NCBI RefSeq assembly: GCF_024166365.1
Contig: NC_064839.1
Coordinates: forward strand, 16,292,878 to 16,356,877
Length of the DNA stretch: 64,000 nt
Direction: 5' to 3'
DNA from: Elephas maximus indicus
Taxonomy: Eukaryota > Chordata > Mammalia > Proboscidea > Elephantidae
Shown here: in pieces, positions 1 to 11,525 of the stretch
Numbering within the stretch: the stretch's first letter is position 1
Layout of the letters: the number at the start of each line of letters is the position of its first letter
Position numbers and translations under genes: made by a program
The notes under the pieces: generated by a model
Told to the model about the DNA's origin: nothing
The model's database searches: none
What the model saw: only the letters and a program-made list of their open reading frames with translations

Positions 1-444
1 CAATGAGTCTTCGAAGCCAGGCACAAAAGATATGTACTATATTATAAGAAATTCCTAACAGGTAAAACTAATGTATGGTGATAGAGATTAAAATAGGAGT
101 TACCTTTGTCAAAGGAATTTCAGAGGTGCTAAAATACCGTATATCTCAATTGGGGTGTTGGACGTAGTATGTATACATAAGTAAAAAATTGAGCCATGCA
201 CCAAAGGTTTGTGTAGTTTATGTAAGTTATACCTCAATATAAAAGAAAGATACATGGAAGAGTTGGATTCTCCCCATTGCCCTTCCCCTCTCATACCACA
301 CAGAGAAGCCTAGGTGTCCTGACACCCCCCCAACCCCCCCAGCCCCCCCTCCCAGTACTATGGAAATATTTGAATCAGATACAGTCATTGGCTAAATGGT
401 AGATTTTTGCATCTCTGGTGACTTCCTGTTTCTCTTAAAAGTTT
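1..444. other. Intergenic sequence with C-rich tract, no gene seen
   Basis: No exon-like or RNA-gene signal is visible here. The one distinct element is a C-rich low-complexity tract at about 321-353, made of runs of seven or eight C separated by A or AG. Confidence 0.6.
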
Positions 445-627
445 GGTCCTTCCTAGCCTGCGTTGCATGATCTGGTCTCTGGGGAACTCCCCTAGCCTTC
501 CCTCAGTTCGTAAAATCAGCCAAATCCCTTCTTGCCTTCAGGGCCTTTGCACAGGCAGCTCCTTTCACCTCGGGGCTTCTTCCTGGACTAATTGCTTGTT
601 ATTCTTCAGATGTCAATTTAAACACAT
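445..627 (-). repeat. L2 LINE fragment, left part of a split copy
   Basis: The plus strand shows the wording typical of an antisense L2 3' region, including GGGCCTTTGCACAGGCAGC and CTTCAGATGTCAATTTAAA. The copy stops abruptly near 620 and resumes after about 1800, so a later insertion splits it. Confidence 0.6.
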
Positions 628-1800
628 GGCGAAATGAGTTTCTTTATGTCACCTTCTGCCTTGGTTCTTTGGAAAAGCATCTTGAGAGACTTTTTTCCCT
701 TAAGCCCTGAGGAGTTAACCTTTTTCCTAATTTTCTACCTCAGGGTTTGTGACTTTTGTGACTTTTGATTGACATTTCTTGGGTAAGCTATAAACAACTT
801 GTTGTTTGATACTTTTTGTCTGGCCCTAGGCTGCAGCCTGCCCTGTGATTGGTCTATTTTATGCACCTTGTAGGGATTGGTCAATATATTTATGCTAATC
901 AAGTGACTATACCCTACTATGCAAATGAAGTATCTGTGGCCTACCAGGAGGGGATAGGTCAGTTCATGTCCTTGATGGGAGGGTCAAGCATTGAAATTGA
1001 ACAGGAGTTTGCTTATATATGCAGCCAACCCCACAGAGAGAGGTTAGGCAGAAGAAGAAGGAATAAAATAGGAAAGGCAGGAGAGGCAAGAACAGAAAAG
1101 CAGAGAGAGAAGGAGGCAAGAAATCTCCTAAAAGACCTATAACACGGGTTATGGACTGTAACATCGAAGACACCAATAGGCCTGGAAGGGGCCCTGTGAA
1201 AGAGTTGATGGCGACAGCAGAAACCTGCTGCTAGGGGTGCAGCTAAGAGATCTGAACAAAGCTGCTATGCCAGCTATGAGCTAGGTCACTCAGCAGTGGA
1301 GAGGCCAACAGCAGGAAGGCTGAAGACAGACCTACAAAGCTGAGAAGGGGTGTATACAGCCAAAAGGAGGCCTGTCCTCAGGGGGCCAAGAGGAGGCCTG
1401 CAGAACTGAGAAGGGCCTGCTTGCTTGCACATTTGAGAGGAGCTGAGAGGGCTGTCCTGAAGAAGGAAGAGAATATGCTCTCCACTTTGAGGAACCTTCC
1501 AGACTTTGCCTACATGCTTCCTGATCCTGAGTTGTAGTCTGTTGATCCTGATCCCAAGTTGTTCCTTATTACTTCCATAATAAGCTACTTAACTGTAAGT
1601 ATGGTCTGTGAGTTTTGTGTAGCCATTGCCGTGAATTATTAAACCCAGCAGAGAAATAGTGCCACGGGAGGGATAGCTGGTGTCAGGATTGGTAAAAAGG
1701 TTGGAGAATGGAGATATGTCTGATCTCCACGTCATGGGAATCAGCTTTAGGCCGATGCCAGTCATTATTCCTCCTGAAGTTAGATGGGTTCTGATGCTAC
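628..1800 (+). mobile_element. LTR-like element, copy 1
   Basis: This is the first of four related 0.9-1.2 kb elements (others at 12665, 22875 and 35814). It starts with an AAATGAG-type 5' end and carries TATGCAAATGAAGTATCTGTGGC and an A/G-rich middle. Near its 3' end it has an ATAATAAGC block followed by a GTGAGTTTTGTG...AATTATTAAACCCAGCAGAG block. A poly(A)-signal-like stretch followed by an R/U5-like segment resembles a retroviral LTR. It interrupts an antisense L2. No clear target-site duplication was found. Edges are approximate and I cannot name the family. Confidence 0.55.
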
Positions 1801-2070
1801 TACTACCACTTTACAGTTGCATTTTCAGAGATACCTTCTGGGACCTTCCAGAATGTGTTAAGGTCTCCTTGCAAAAGACTTGTAACACTCTATACTTTTT
1901 CATCACTGAAGCATATACTGATTGTCCTTATATTTGTTGTTTATCTTTGTCATTTTTGTTTGTTCAAGTCCGCCTCCCCTACCACGTGAGTGCAAGGATC
2001 ACCTCTGTCGTCTTCACTACTCCATCCTTCAACACCCGGCACAGTGCTCAGAGAGTTGAATAAATGGGGT
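1801..2070 (-). repeat. L2 LINE fragment, right part of a split copy
   Basis: The sequence continues the L2 from before the LTR-like element. It shows antisense L2 features such as TTCAGAGATACCTTCTGGGACC, the GGCACAGTGCTCAGAG stretch and the terminal GAATAAATG. Confidence 0.55.
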
Positions 2071-2216
2071 TACTTGATGAATTTCTGCTATTTTCTAGAG
2101 GCAGCACTAAGTGCTGGAGATACAGTAGAGAGTGAGATGGATATAGTCTGAGCGCAGAATCCACAAGGAATGAAAACTATTATAGTCGAGAGAAATACTT
2201 TGAAAGATCAGCTTTT

Positions 2217-2386
2217 GGAGCCCTGGTGGTGCAGTGGTTAAGAGCTATAGCTGCTAACCAAAAGGTCAGCAGTTCGAATCCACCAGCCACTCCTCGGAAG
2301 CCCTATGGGGCAATTCTACTCTGCCCTATAGGGTCGCTACGAGTTGGAATTGACTTGACGGCAATGGTTTGGTTTTTGGTTTTGGT
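2217..2386 (+). mobile_element. AfroSINE-type tRNA-derived SINE
   Basis: The head begins GGAGCCCTGGTGGTGCAG and continues with TGGTTAAGAGC, matching an RNA polymerase III A box. A B-box-like GGTCAGCAGTTCGAATCC follows. The tail contains GGGTCGCTACGAGTTGGAAT and GACGGCAATGG, then a GGTTTTGG-type simple end. This is the short form, without the extra middle block seen in the copies at 14937 or 32824. Confidence 0.9.
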
Positions 2387-3090
2387 CACTGTGTTGAAGG
2401 ATCAAAGACCCAGCCCCTTATGCCCTCCTTCCTGCTGTGCCCTGAAAAGAGAATTCTGGGGGAGGGGAAATGGCAGAAAGGCTGCAGGGTGGTAGTCCAC
2501 GAGTTACTCCTAGGCTTCAGGACTGCTGCCAAATACAGACGCCCCAATAGCCACAGTGCACTTTTTGTTAAGGCTTATAAATCCCCTTTTGTTTCAGTGA
2601 CAAGAAATTGGGATTATTATATCTTGATAACCAAGAACCTGCCCACATCCAGGTAAGGGGACAAAGTTTTGGTTTCTTTAACCAGATGAACCTCTAAAAG
2701 GTCTTTCATGCCCCTCAGTCTTAGCCTTTGGTGGGTTTACAAATCTGAAGGAATGCTCAGAAGTTGAATTGTTCAGAACTCCAATTTCTTCTTTTTTTTT
2801 TTTTTCATACTGAACTCTTTACAGCCACAGAATCGACAGCAAATTGTCCTCTCTCAATTCTTGGAAGGCACCAAGACCACAGCACAGACCTTCTGAGCTA
2901 GGGTGGTTCTGTGGCCAGGTCCCTCCACTGGAACCCAAGGAGCACAGGGCCTTGGCTGTGGAATGGATTGGAGCTGCCCTTGGCTTGCAGGGTGGCTCAA
3001 CCCTGAGGCACAAACCCCATGTCTCCACCAATACCAAAACCTTGGGTTCCCTCCCCAACACAACTTTCCTTCCTTTCCAGGTTATAAGCT
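2387..3090. other. Intergenic sequence, nothing recognised
   Basis: The stretch contains a T-run near 2790 and moderately GC-rich unique-looking sequence. No splice-bounded frame or known repeat was recognised. Confidence 0.4.
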
Positions 3091-3507
3091 TGTGTTAGTT
3101 TTCTATTGGTGCTATAAGAGAATTACAACATGTGGGTGGCTTTAATGAACAGAAATTCATTTTCTCACAGTTTAGGAGACCAGAAGTCCGAATTCAGGGC
3201 GCTGTCTCTAGGGGAAGGCTCTCTCTCTCCATTGACTCTGGGGGAAAGTCCTTCTCTCATTTTAGCCTCTGTTTCTTGGTTCCTTGGAGAGCTCACATGG
3301 TTTGCCATCCATCTTCCCTCGTCTCTGCTTGTCTGCTTAATATGCTCTTTTATATCTCAAAAGAGATAGATTTAAGACATACCCTACACTAATACTGCCA
3401 CATTAGGATAACAAGGAAACCTCATTTCCAAATGAGATTATAACCACAGGTGTAGGGGTTAGGATTTATAACACATGTTTGGGGGAGACACAATTCAATC
3501 CATAACA
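3091..3507 (-). mobile_element. MaLR (MLT1-like) LTR
   Basis: The plus strand runs from TGTTAGTTTTCTATTGGTGC to GACACAATTCAATCCATAACA, the reverse complement of a typical MLT1/MaLR LTR. The middle contains TTCATTTTCTCACAG and CCAAATGAGATTATAACCACAGG. At about 415 bp it is close to family size. A related copy lies at 20804. Confidence 0.7.
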
Positions 3508-6500
3508 AACCCCTTAGATCCATGGTGGCCTGTTGGACATGGAGAAATATTCCTCTTCACTGTGTGGAACCTCAGTGGATGGTCATAGTCCATCTTGTTC
3601 ACCACCTCCCACACAGAGACATACACATCTTGACACCCCTGCTTCATGAAGCTCTGGAGAGCCCTTGATGAGACCCGCAGCCCTCCTGCCTGCATCTTAG
3701 GTGTTCCTTTACCTCCCCTCCACCAGGGCTCCTTGTTACTCAGGGCCTTGCAGGCAGAGAAATCAACAAGGCTGTATCAGGCCTCCTGTTCTGGCTGCAG
3801 AGGAAGGGCCCTGAACTTCTGGGATCCAGCCCATCCATCAAAGATCTCTCAGGCCCCTGGCCAGCCCCAGCTCCTCAGACAATCAAAGGTAACCTGGCAC
3901 CTTAAGGATGCTGTTGAAACAGAAGCAGAGGACTCTGCCTGGCAAGGGCCTCTTGGCCATAACCCAGCTCCTGGTGGGGTCCTGGTGGGGTCTGAGTAGG
4001 AAGAGGAAGCAGTGGGCAGAGGGGCTGGAGGGAGGATTAAAGGGAGCGCAGATGGTTAAGCACAGGGGAAAGCAATTTGGAGACTGGGAGAAGATTCCCC
4101 TTCAGAACATGACTTACACCAACCTCAACCCCATTTCTGCCTGTGCCACACTGTCATAGCTAGACTGAACTGGCCTCGCCTAGCTTCTCTCTGTACCCCG
4201 CAGACTTAGCCAGTTCCTCTGTGCCCAGAATGTCTGGCCAGCCCTCCGCGGACATGCTTCCAAGTCCTGTGGACTCTTGCAATGCAGTTACCCTTCCTGG
4301 AGCTCACAGCCCTTCTTGTAACTTTCACATCCTGCCCAAGAGAGATGAACAAGGTAAAGTAGAAAAGTTACTATCTCCAGACTTAGCACCCTTGCCCCGG
4401 TCCTCTACCACCACCACGCAGAACACTTGGCTGTGAAAGCCGTTCCCAAAGGCTCTTCTTCTAGACATTACTTCTAAACTAACGTGCAAAACCCCACATG
4501 GAAATTCTGGCTCTTACTGCCATAAAGAGTATACAAGCCAAAAGTAATAACTTTGTCTGCTTAGGAAAATCACTCCTGTAATCCCTTACGAGCTCCTCTA
4601 TGTGGTATGTTTGTATTCTGCGGCCTTTCTGACATTAGGAGTGTGAAGCCCTCAGAAAGCCAGCCACAGCAAGTCTGTTTTTTTTCTCTAAGCAAGGGGA
4701 GGCATCTCATGGCAAGGGCAAGGTGCATCTTGGTGGCTCATCTTATCAGTGCTGGGTTCATTCTGGCAACCCTGGAGGCTTTCATTCTTTCCAGAGGATC
4801 TGGCTCCATTTTTGACTCTAAGCAGGTACACAAGGGGCCAGGTTGATTCAAGGAGAGATCCTTCCCCCTAGCCTTGGCCTCTTAAATGGAAAATTGAGGG
4901 TTTTGTCTGGTGGTCTTTAGGTCCCATTTCACCCCTGTTGTGCATGCTGAGGGTCCAATGTGCAGACCCATATGTAGAGCAGAAGAGCCACAGCTTCTGC
5001 CCCTCTAGACACAGGTGTTTCAGGAGGCCTGGTGCCCATCTCTAGACCCTGTGGGCTCCATCCTCTTTTCTTGGCACTTCAACGCAAGGGAGCTTGGAGT
5101 AAAGAGGTGACATGAAGTGCAAAGGTCTCAAACCTGTGTAGTGAGCACATAGGTAGTTTTTTCTTCTCTGCATATATATGTGTGCTTGATGAATGAAAAG
5201 AAATAATTCATACCTGTTGGAAGTGGGCATAAGACCTGGAGATGCACTCGCAAAGTAGACTTGATGTGTCCACAACACAAAATGTCCTCTGATAAGCTTA
5301 AGAAGTCCAAGACAGCTCTGGAGCATCACAGAGGTCACTGAAGGGGCCCCAAGGTTGGCAAAGTTCACAGTGAGCTCAAATAAAAACCTGTGTGTATGGT
5401 CTGAATGAGTTTCTGGGGCCTCATGACCCTGGACTGAAGCCTGGAGAAGGGACCCAGATGGTGCTGGGATGAGCATATTACTTTAAGACCATGAGGTTTG
5501 GAGTGAAGTGAGCAGCAGTGGTTGGGCAGCTGGGTCAGAGCCTGCCATATGGGGAGGCAGCCTCCTGAAGGCCCCATCCAGTGTTTACCAGGTGCCTCCA
5601 GGTGGCCACTGGAAGCTTCTGGGGCAAGGTGCAGCAGCCCCTAGGACTTGTAGCATGAACTAGCAGGGCCTCTAAGAGCTAGGGCTTGTCCTGAGACTTC
5701 AGGGCCACACTTGGCCCGCTCAAAAGCTAGCCACCATCATCCTGGTCCCTTTTGCAACACACACAGGCAAGACAACACCAGCACTCAGGGACATTTCCTC
5801 CAATCCAGCAGTCCTACCTCACATCCCTCCTCTTGTAGTCAGGAACACTCTTGTCACCTCTGTCTGTCTGTCTGTTGTTCAAGCCCAGGTGAGTCCTTGC
5901 TCCATCTTCTTCACTTTTCCTTGAAGGCTCCTGGGACAAGTCACTCAGTAGGAAATAGAGTTCTACTGAATTAGTGGTCATCAACCCTCAGTTCCTAAAA
6001 CCGGATCCTCAGTTCTAATTGGAAATTCTACCACATTTCTCCTGTAACTCACCCTTCTGCTTTCAGACATTTCACACTCTCCTCAAACCTCTGTCCCTAA
6101 GCTCCCCTTACTCTTTGCTGCCATCTGAGGTAAACTATCCCCAAGCATTACAGATCCCTCTGCCCCCAGCCTATTCAGAACCTCACAATATGAACCAGAT
6201 CATCTCTCTGTTGTATACTCAAATATCTTTCTCTCAGCCAGATCCTCCTTTCTGACACTGAAACGTGTTTAAGTCTCTTCTATGTTAAAAAATCAACCAC
6301 ACAAAAAAGCCTTCCCTCAATCTACACCCACCTTCAGCTACTGCCTGAAGCTTCAGTTGCCCCTGAAGCCCCAGTGACTCACATTATCTACATCTTCAAG
6401 AAGACCTCTTCTCTAAGCACCAGACGCACACTCCCTGCTTGATGCTTCCTCCTTGATACCATGTTCACAGTGGAACTCATGGCCTTCTTCCTATCCTCTA

Positions 6501-7069
6501 CCCACGCAAATGTGGTCCTCTTCAGGGGCTTCCCACCACTGTGTCACCACCACAGTGGCTCATCCCAGAGATCCAGGGGAGACTCAGGACTCCCTCCTCT
6601 TCCTGACCCTCCGTATCCATTTCATCACCCACTTGCATGAACTGTCTTCCAAAATCTTTCTAAAATATGACCAATTTTCTCCATCCCCATTGCCACCATA
6701 GTCTGTCAGTGATTTTCAAAGTGATGTTCACACACCCAATAGTGTGAGAAGGCAATCCATTGGGGCATGGGAAGACAATACATATACTAATATTACTAAA
6801 TATTAGTATATATAGATGCAGATATTATACATATTGATATATGCTGTATTTTTATCTTTTAAAATTATCTTTTGTGTCTGTTTCATAATGTAGTATATTA
6901 GTGTTGTGCATGTATGTAATTTAGAAATAAAATGTAGGTAGTAATCACTCAAACTTCTTTTTTCTGATAGATGTTCATGAACAAAAAAGAACTGGAGATC
7001 CTGGGCTAAATCAGGATCACCATTTGTTTTGCCTGAACTATTTTTTTTATAGCATTAGTCTCCCAACTG
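3508..7069. other. Intergenic sequence without recognised gene
   Basis: This 3.5 kb upstream stretch is mostly unique-looking. Short frames on both strands have no recognisable domain and no convincing splice sites. An A/T-rich patch with repeated ATTAGTATAT-type words occurs at about 6775-6850. Some C/T-rich parts around 5700-6700 may be very old LINE sequence, but I could not assign them. Confidence 0.4.
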
Positions 7070-7505
7070 ATCTTACAACCACTCTGGTCTCCCCTCACCA
7101 GTCCTCCTCACTGCACCCTTTAAACCCACAAGTGTGGTCAAGTCACCCTTTGTTTAAAACTCTTTAGTTTCCGAGCTTCTTACCACTCCAGCTTCTTGAA
7201 CCCAAAGCCGTTGAAGACATCTGCTGTTTATTCTACTGGAATGTCTTTTTAGGAGCTCAACTCCTGCTCATTTCCCTGGGGAATTGCTCTCATCCTCTAG
7301 GTCAAGGGACTCTCTTGCTCCCTCTCCCACTTTTCCTTCCTACCACTTGTCCCAGTTGGCACTACTGTATTATCACACGGATTGGTGACTTAATTTTATT
7401 GTGTCTGCACCACTCAAGGATAAATCCATGTGACGGTACGGGCGTCACCTAGTTTCAACAATGCCTGTCAGGGCCTGGCACCTAGGAAGCACTCAGTAAT
7501 TCAGT
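7070..7505 (-). repeat. L2 LINE fragment
   Basis: An antisense L2-like 3' region ends with GGGCCTGGCACCTAGGAAGC and ACTCAGTAATTCAG. Upstream parts carry C/T-rich antisense L2-like wording such as CTCTGGTCTCCCCTCACC. It lies just upstream of the CpG island. Confidence 0.5.
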
Positions 7506-7756
7506 AATCAATCTCACTAATAAAGCCATGAGGATGCAGCAGAACCCTCCCGCCCGGAGGCAAAGCCGTCGTGGAGGACAAGGGTGGCTCTGCGGGCCGC
7601 AGCTGCCTGCCTTCAGCCCCTGCCCTGGCCGTCCCACGTGGAGGATCCTCTGTCCCTGGGGAAGGAGGCGCGGGGCCGGCCCCCTCCCCGCTCGCGCTTA
7701 GGGAGGAGGTGCTCGGAGCCACCGGAGCCGCGGACGCTCGGGCGTCCGCCTAGGGC

Positions 7757-7792
7757 AGGGGCGGGGCCGGTCCGAGGACGTCACTTCCGGTG
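7757..7792 (+). promoter_or_regulatory. GC box, CRE-like and ETS-like motif cluster
   Basis: Three motifs lie within 35 bp: an Sp1-type GC box GGGGCGGGGCC at 7758-7768, a CRE-like GACGTCAC at 7777-7784, and an ETS/GABP-type ACTTCCGG at 7783-7790 overlapping the CRE. This is typical of TATA-less CpG-island promoters. ETS sites usually lie close to the transcription start, so I place the start near 7780-7830. Confidence 0.55.
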
Positions 7793-7839
7793 TACACAGC
7801 AGGTCGGGGCGGTGCGCCGGGGGCCGGGGCGCGTCGCAG
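7790..7839 (+). other. GARRE1: Putative noncoding first exon of GARRE1 (end only)
   Basis: GCAG|GTGAGG is the best donor in the CpG island, with the exon ending at 7839. The start is a guess from the promoter motifs just upstream. There is no ATG-led frame that continues into exon 2, so the exon would be 5'UTR. The next donor-like site (AG|GTCGGG near 8190) is weaker. Confidence 0.4.
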
Positions 7840-8425
7840 GTGAGGAGCGGGCGCGGGCAGGCTAAGGCGGGCGCAGCCGGAGGGGCGTGGGTGGTGGCCG
7901 GGGGCCGCGGCCGGGGCTGGCGGGGGACGAGTCTCTGGGGGCGCCGCTCCACTCGGGGCGGCAGGGCGCTGGGCCGTGGGCTCCTGCCCCTCGGCTGCCC
8001 GCTGTGGAGGACGCCGGGCTCTGAGGGCGCTGGCCGGGCGGACGGAAGCCCGGAGGGGCCTCCTGGCGTGTGTCCCGGGCGAGGGGCGCGGCGGGGACCC
8101 CGCGGAATGCAGGACGGCCGGGCCGACCGGCATCCGTCAGCGCGGGGGGCGGGGGGGCGCTCCCTCGGGCCGCCGCGGCCAGGCCCGGAGGTCGGGCTGG
8201 CGCCGGGACCCGCTCCCGGAAGCCGGCGGCGCGGTCCGCCCGGGGACGGCAGACTGTGGGCGGCGGGAGGCCGGGGTCCGCCGGGCTGGCGGGGGACGCG
8301 GCCCTGACGCCGCCGCGCGGCTGCCCGGCCGGCTGTGCTCACCTTCTCCGCCGCGCCCCGCCGCCGAGGAGCACGATTTTCCGGCCCTGCGGAGTCTGCA
8401 GGCACTGTAGGCTGGGGGAGGGTCC

Positions 8426-9130
8426 GCAGAGGCCGAGGATGAAGGACCCAGGCCAGTGGGTCGAGCGGAGGGGCCAGGGGTGTGTCTGCCTGCTCCAAGC
8501 GGAGCAAGGGAAGAAGCTTGCCTGGTTGGCATGATAAGAATTTTGTTTATACTGCTTGCAAAACTGGCCAGATAAAAACTTAGCTCTTGTGGGGGCCCCC
8601 AATTCGAAAATACGTTTATCCCCCCCATGCCCCGTTGTAAAAGTAATTCATTCTCCTTGTAAAACACTCAACATAAAAAGTGTAAGGGAGAAAATGAGAA
8701 TCATCTGCCAGCCGACCAGTCAGTGACAACCACTGCTAACATTTTGGTGATATCAATAAATACCGATAAATATTGTTGCTTTTATTGAGTTCATAGTGTA
8801 TCATAATTTAACTAAGCCCTATTGATGAACATTTAGGTTGTTTCCAATTCATCAAAACTACCAAAAGGATTTGTCTGATTTTTTCTTAGGATAAATTTAC
8901 AAAAGGGGTCAAAGGTAACATTTTCTAAATAGCATTTTTCCTTAGTTGACATGTTTGGAAAATTCTTCTCCATCCCAATGTTATATTTAAAAAAATCCTT
9001 CCGTGTTTTCTTCTCATTATGTCATGGTTTAATTTTTTTGCTTTTAGCTATTTGATCTGCTTAAAATTTATTTATGGTTTGAGGTATGAAATATTTGCCA
9101 AGTGGTTAGTCAGGTTTTCCTGAAGAAACT
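8426..9130. other. Intronic sequence, possible old LINE remnant
   Basis: No gene is seen. The words GATGAACATTTAGGTTGTTTCC near 8825 resemble antisense L1 sequence, so part of this stretch may be a diverged L1. The evidence is too short to delimit an element. Confidence 0.35.
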
Positions 9131-9335
9131 GTGTTGTTGTTGGGTGCTGTATAGTCGATTCTGACTCATAGGGACTTCATGTAACAAAGTAGAACTGCCC
9201 TATAGGGTTTTCTTGGCTGTAATCTTTACAGAAGCAGATTGCCAGGTCTTTTCTCCTGCAAAGCAACTGGGTGGTTTCAAATGCCAACCTTTTGGTTAGC
9301 AACCTAGCACTTAACCGTTGTGCCCCCAGGGGCTT
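9131..9335 (-). mobile_element. AfroSINE, long form, with target-site duplication
   Basis: Read on the minus strand, the element has a GCCCCTGGGGGCACAACGG head, a TTAAGTGC A-box region and a middle block GACCTGGCAATCTGCTTCTG. The tail ends in ATGAGTCAGAATCGACTAT and CAACAACA. CTGAAGAAACT flanks both sides (left about 9120-9130, right about 9336-9346), which I read as a target-site duplication. The middle block resembles RTE 5'UTR-like sequence seen near 38620. Confidence 0.85.
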
Positions 9336-9346
9336 CTGAAGAAACT

Positions 9347-9527
9347 ATGTTGTTGTTGTTAGGTGCCCTGGAGTTCTGACTCATGGTGATCCTGTGTACA
9401 ACAGAATGATGGCTTGATCCTGTGCCATCCTCACAATCGTGGCAGCTATGCTTGAGCCCGTTGTTGTAGCCACTTTGTCAGTCCATTTCCTTGAGGGTCT
9501 TCCTATCTTTCACTGACCCTTTACTAT
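9347..9527 (-). mobile_element. RTE LINE 3' fragment
   Basis: The plus strand begins with a GTTGTTGTTGTTAGGTGCC tail and continues with CCATCCTCACAATCGTGGC, GTCAGTCCATTTCC and GAGGGTCTTCCTATC. These are the antisense words of the RTE 3' region repeated elsewhere in the window, for example at 22471, 27310 and 37868. Confidence 0.8.
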
Positions 9528-11063
9528 ATAGTTACATAGAAGAAACTGTAACTGCCCTTTAATCTTATTTTAGATGTAGAGTTCTAAGCATAAGTTTCTA
9601 AGGTGATGCTTAAAATTTTGATATTTGGATTTTATTTATGCTGTTTACTAATTCCATTCACAGTATCTTGTTTTTTATCGTTTTCATTTACAAATCCAGG
9701 TAATGTTTATGTTTGAGTTTTTTTTTTCTTTTTATCTTCTACAGCAAAAAGTTTGCATAGTTTATTACTGTTTAAATTGTTCTCTTCCTGACCAGATGAA
9801 ACGCCATAGGAAGAGTTCATGTTTGTTGTGGCAACTTTTCAGTCTGGCATTTGAGATTCTAATCGTCCTCTATTTTTGCACATGAATAGGTAGGTTAGCA
9901 TTGGATACCAAGATAGAAAAGTTCTCAGATTCCCTTGGCAAGCCTAGATTTTTCAATCTAAAATTATCACTGGATTTTTGGAAGACAGCATATTTTAAAC
10001 ATTCTTTGGAAAAAAACAAAACAATTTGCACATGATTCTGCTGAAAATTTTATTAAATATTTATTCTGTTGCAAACCTGAGGCCTAATACAGCAGGAACT
10101 TTATGTCAAGGGGGTCTTCCAAATCTGTAGGGAAATAATTGTATCTGAGAGTGATCAGGCTGGGGCATCACGTGGATTGCTTGTCCATTTTCTCCCTTTC
10201 CCTCCTGTGACTTGGTTCTTAGTTGAAAATGATGACCTTTCTAGGTGGAGAAAGAATGTTGGATTGAATAAGGAATTGATTTATCTTGGAGTTAGAGAAA
10301 AGGCCGGATGCAATTTTCTCTTAGTATAAGATCACAGAGAGCCTGATTTTCCCTCATCCAGTCTAAAAACTGAACGTGTCAGGGATTGTGCTTCAGATGT
10401 TGTTATCTTTACCAGAGTTGTCCCCTTGAGCAATTCCTAATTGAAAGATATAGTGGCCAGTGCTTACCCATTTCCCTTGACCTTTGCCACAAATATTTGG
10501 CATTGCGAGCCACTGTTTTTTCGTGTTGTGAATCTCGTCTTGGTTGAGCTTGTTGTGGTCATTTACCATGTTTTTCGCAAATAATGCGCCCACGTAACTC
10601 ATGTGCCCACGTAAATAATGTGCTCACACATATAACACGCACAGCATGCGTAGGAAAATAATACACGAATGGGTTGCGTGGTTGGCAAAAGATGTATAAC
10701 TCAGGTGCATTTGCATAAAAATTCAGTACTTTGTGACTGGCTTCTCTTTTTCCCAAATCTGCCTGGGAGCATTTTATAAGGCCCTCGTTTCCTCTCCCCT
10801 CCCAGTACACACTCCTTTCCACTCTTCAAGTAACGTCACTTCTAGATAGAGAACCACCTCTCCTTATTCCCCTCCTCATACCTCTCCAGTCTCCCTTCCT
10901 CCCATTCAGTGCCCCCAGCTCAGCGTTTTTTTTTCTGCAAGTCATTGCTATATCTCCCTCTAGCTGACCTCTGGACATGTTCCTGTGGCTGTATTCTCTC
11001 CAGTTGATGGAGCCCTTCATTCCTTCGCAAGGTGGCCTGTCCTTTATGACTCCATGGTTCTTA
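9528..11063. other. Intronic sequence, no gene seen
   Basis: No exon or RNA gene was recognised. The stretch at about 10575-10680 carries repeated CCCACGTAA and AATAATG words and is listed separately. The remainder looks unique or too diverged to classify. Confidence 0.45.
10575..10680. repeat. Local repeats of an ACGTAAATAATG-like word
   Basis: GCGCCCACGTAACTCATG is followed by TGCCCACGTAAATAATGTGC, and the flanks contain CGCAAATAATGCGC, ACATATAACACGC and GGAAAATAATACACG. At least five units share a purine-TAA-TA-rich core with a CG- or CA-rich spacer. The units are too diverged for a simple microsatellite. The family is not recognised; a decayed DNA transposon end is possible. Confidence 0.45.
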
Positions 11064-11270
11064 CCAAACCAAAACCCATTGCTGTCCAGTCACATTCAAA
11101 CTCCTGGTGACTCTATAAGACAGAGTAGAACGCCCCATAGGGTTTCCAAAGCTGCAAATCTTTAGGGAAGCAGACTGCAGTACCTTTTTCCTGTGGAGCT
11201 GCTGGTTGGTTCAGATCATCAACCTTTTGGTTAGCAACTGAATGCTTAACCACTGTGCCCCCAGGGCTCC
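11064..11270 (-). mobile_element. AfroSINE, long form
   Basis: The plus strand runs from ACCAAACCAAAACCCATTGC through a GACTCTATAAGACAGAGTAG tail region to TTAACCACTGTGCCCCCAGG and GCTCC. This is a reverse-complemented SINE with head, middle and tail all present. Confidence 0.85.
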
Positions 11271-11525
11271 TCCTTCCTCCCAGCTGACATGTCACATCTC
11301 TTCTTCCTTGATATGAGTTGTATTTATCCTTTGCCTTCTATTCCTACACTTTGATTTAGACTTCATACCTTATGTCTTGGTTCTAAGGAACTTCAGACAT
11401 AATCTGGACGTGCTTTGGATAAGGAAAATGAGACCTAGTGAATTTATTCATGGATTTAGTTAATGCTACAGTAGGGGCCAGTTACTGTACTTGGAGTACA
11501 GAGCTGAAAGGCATAGCCATTGGAG

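Larger units (their letters stand above)
7545..8425 (+). promoter_or_regulatory. GARRE1: CpG island, inferred GARRE1 promoter
   Basis: About 880 bp is strongly G+C-rich and full of CpG dinucleotides, unlike the rest of the window. No TATA box is evident, as in typical housekeeping promoters with dispersed start sites. Activator motifs cluster at 7757-7792 and a good splice donor follows at 7839/7840. The only downstream coding exon on the plus strand is GARRE1 at 51 kb, so I infer that this is its promoter. The link is positional; a second transcript in the opposite direction is also possible. Long open frames here on both strands are an effect of base composition. Confidence 0.75.

Noticed and set aside
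2217..2290. A tRNA gene in the SINE head
   Set aside because: The A and B boxes are those of a SINE promoter; it does not fold into an intact tRNA, and the same head recurs at every SINE.
7698..8507. Long frames in the CpG island, up to 269 codons on the minus strand and 155 on the plus strand
   Set aside because: They overlap each other on both strands in very GC-rich DNA. They are rich in Pro, Arg, Gly and Ala and have no recognisable domain. Stop codons are rare here by composition.
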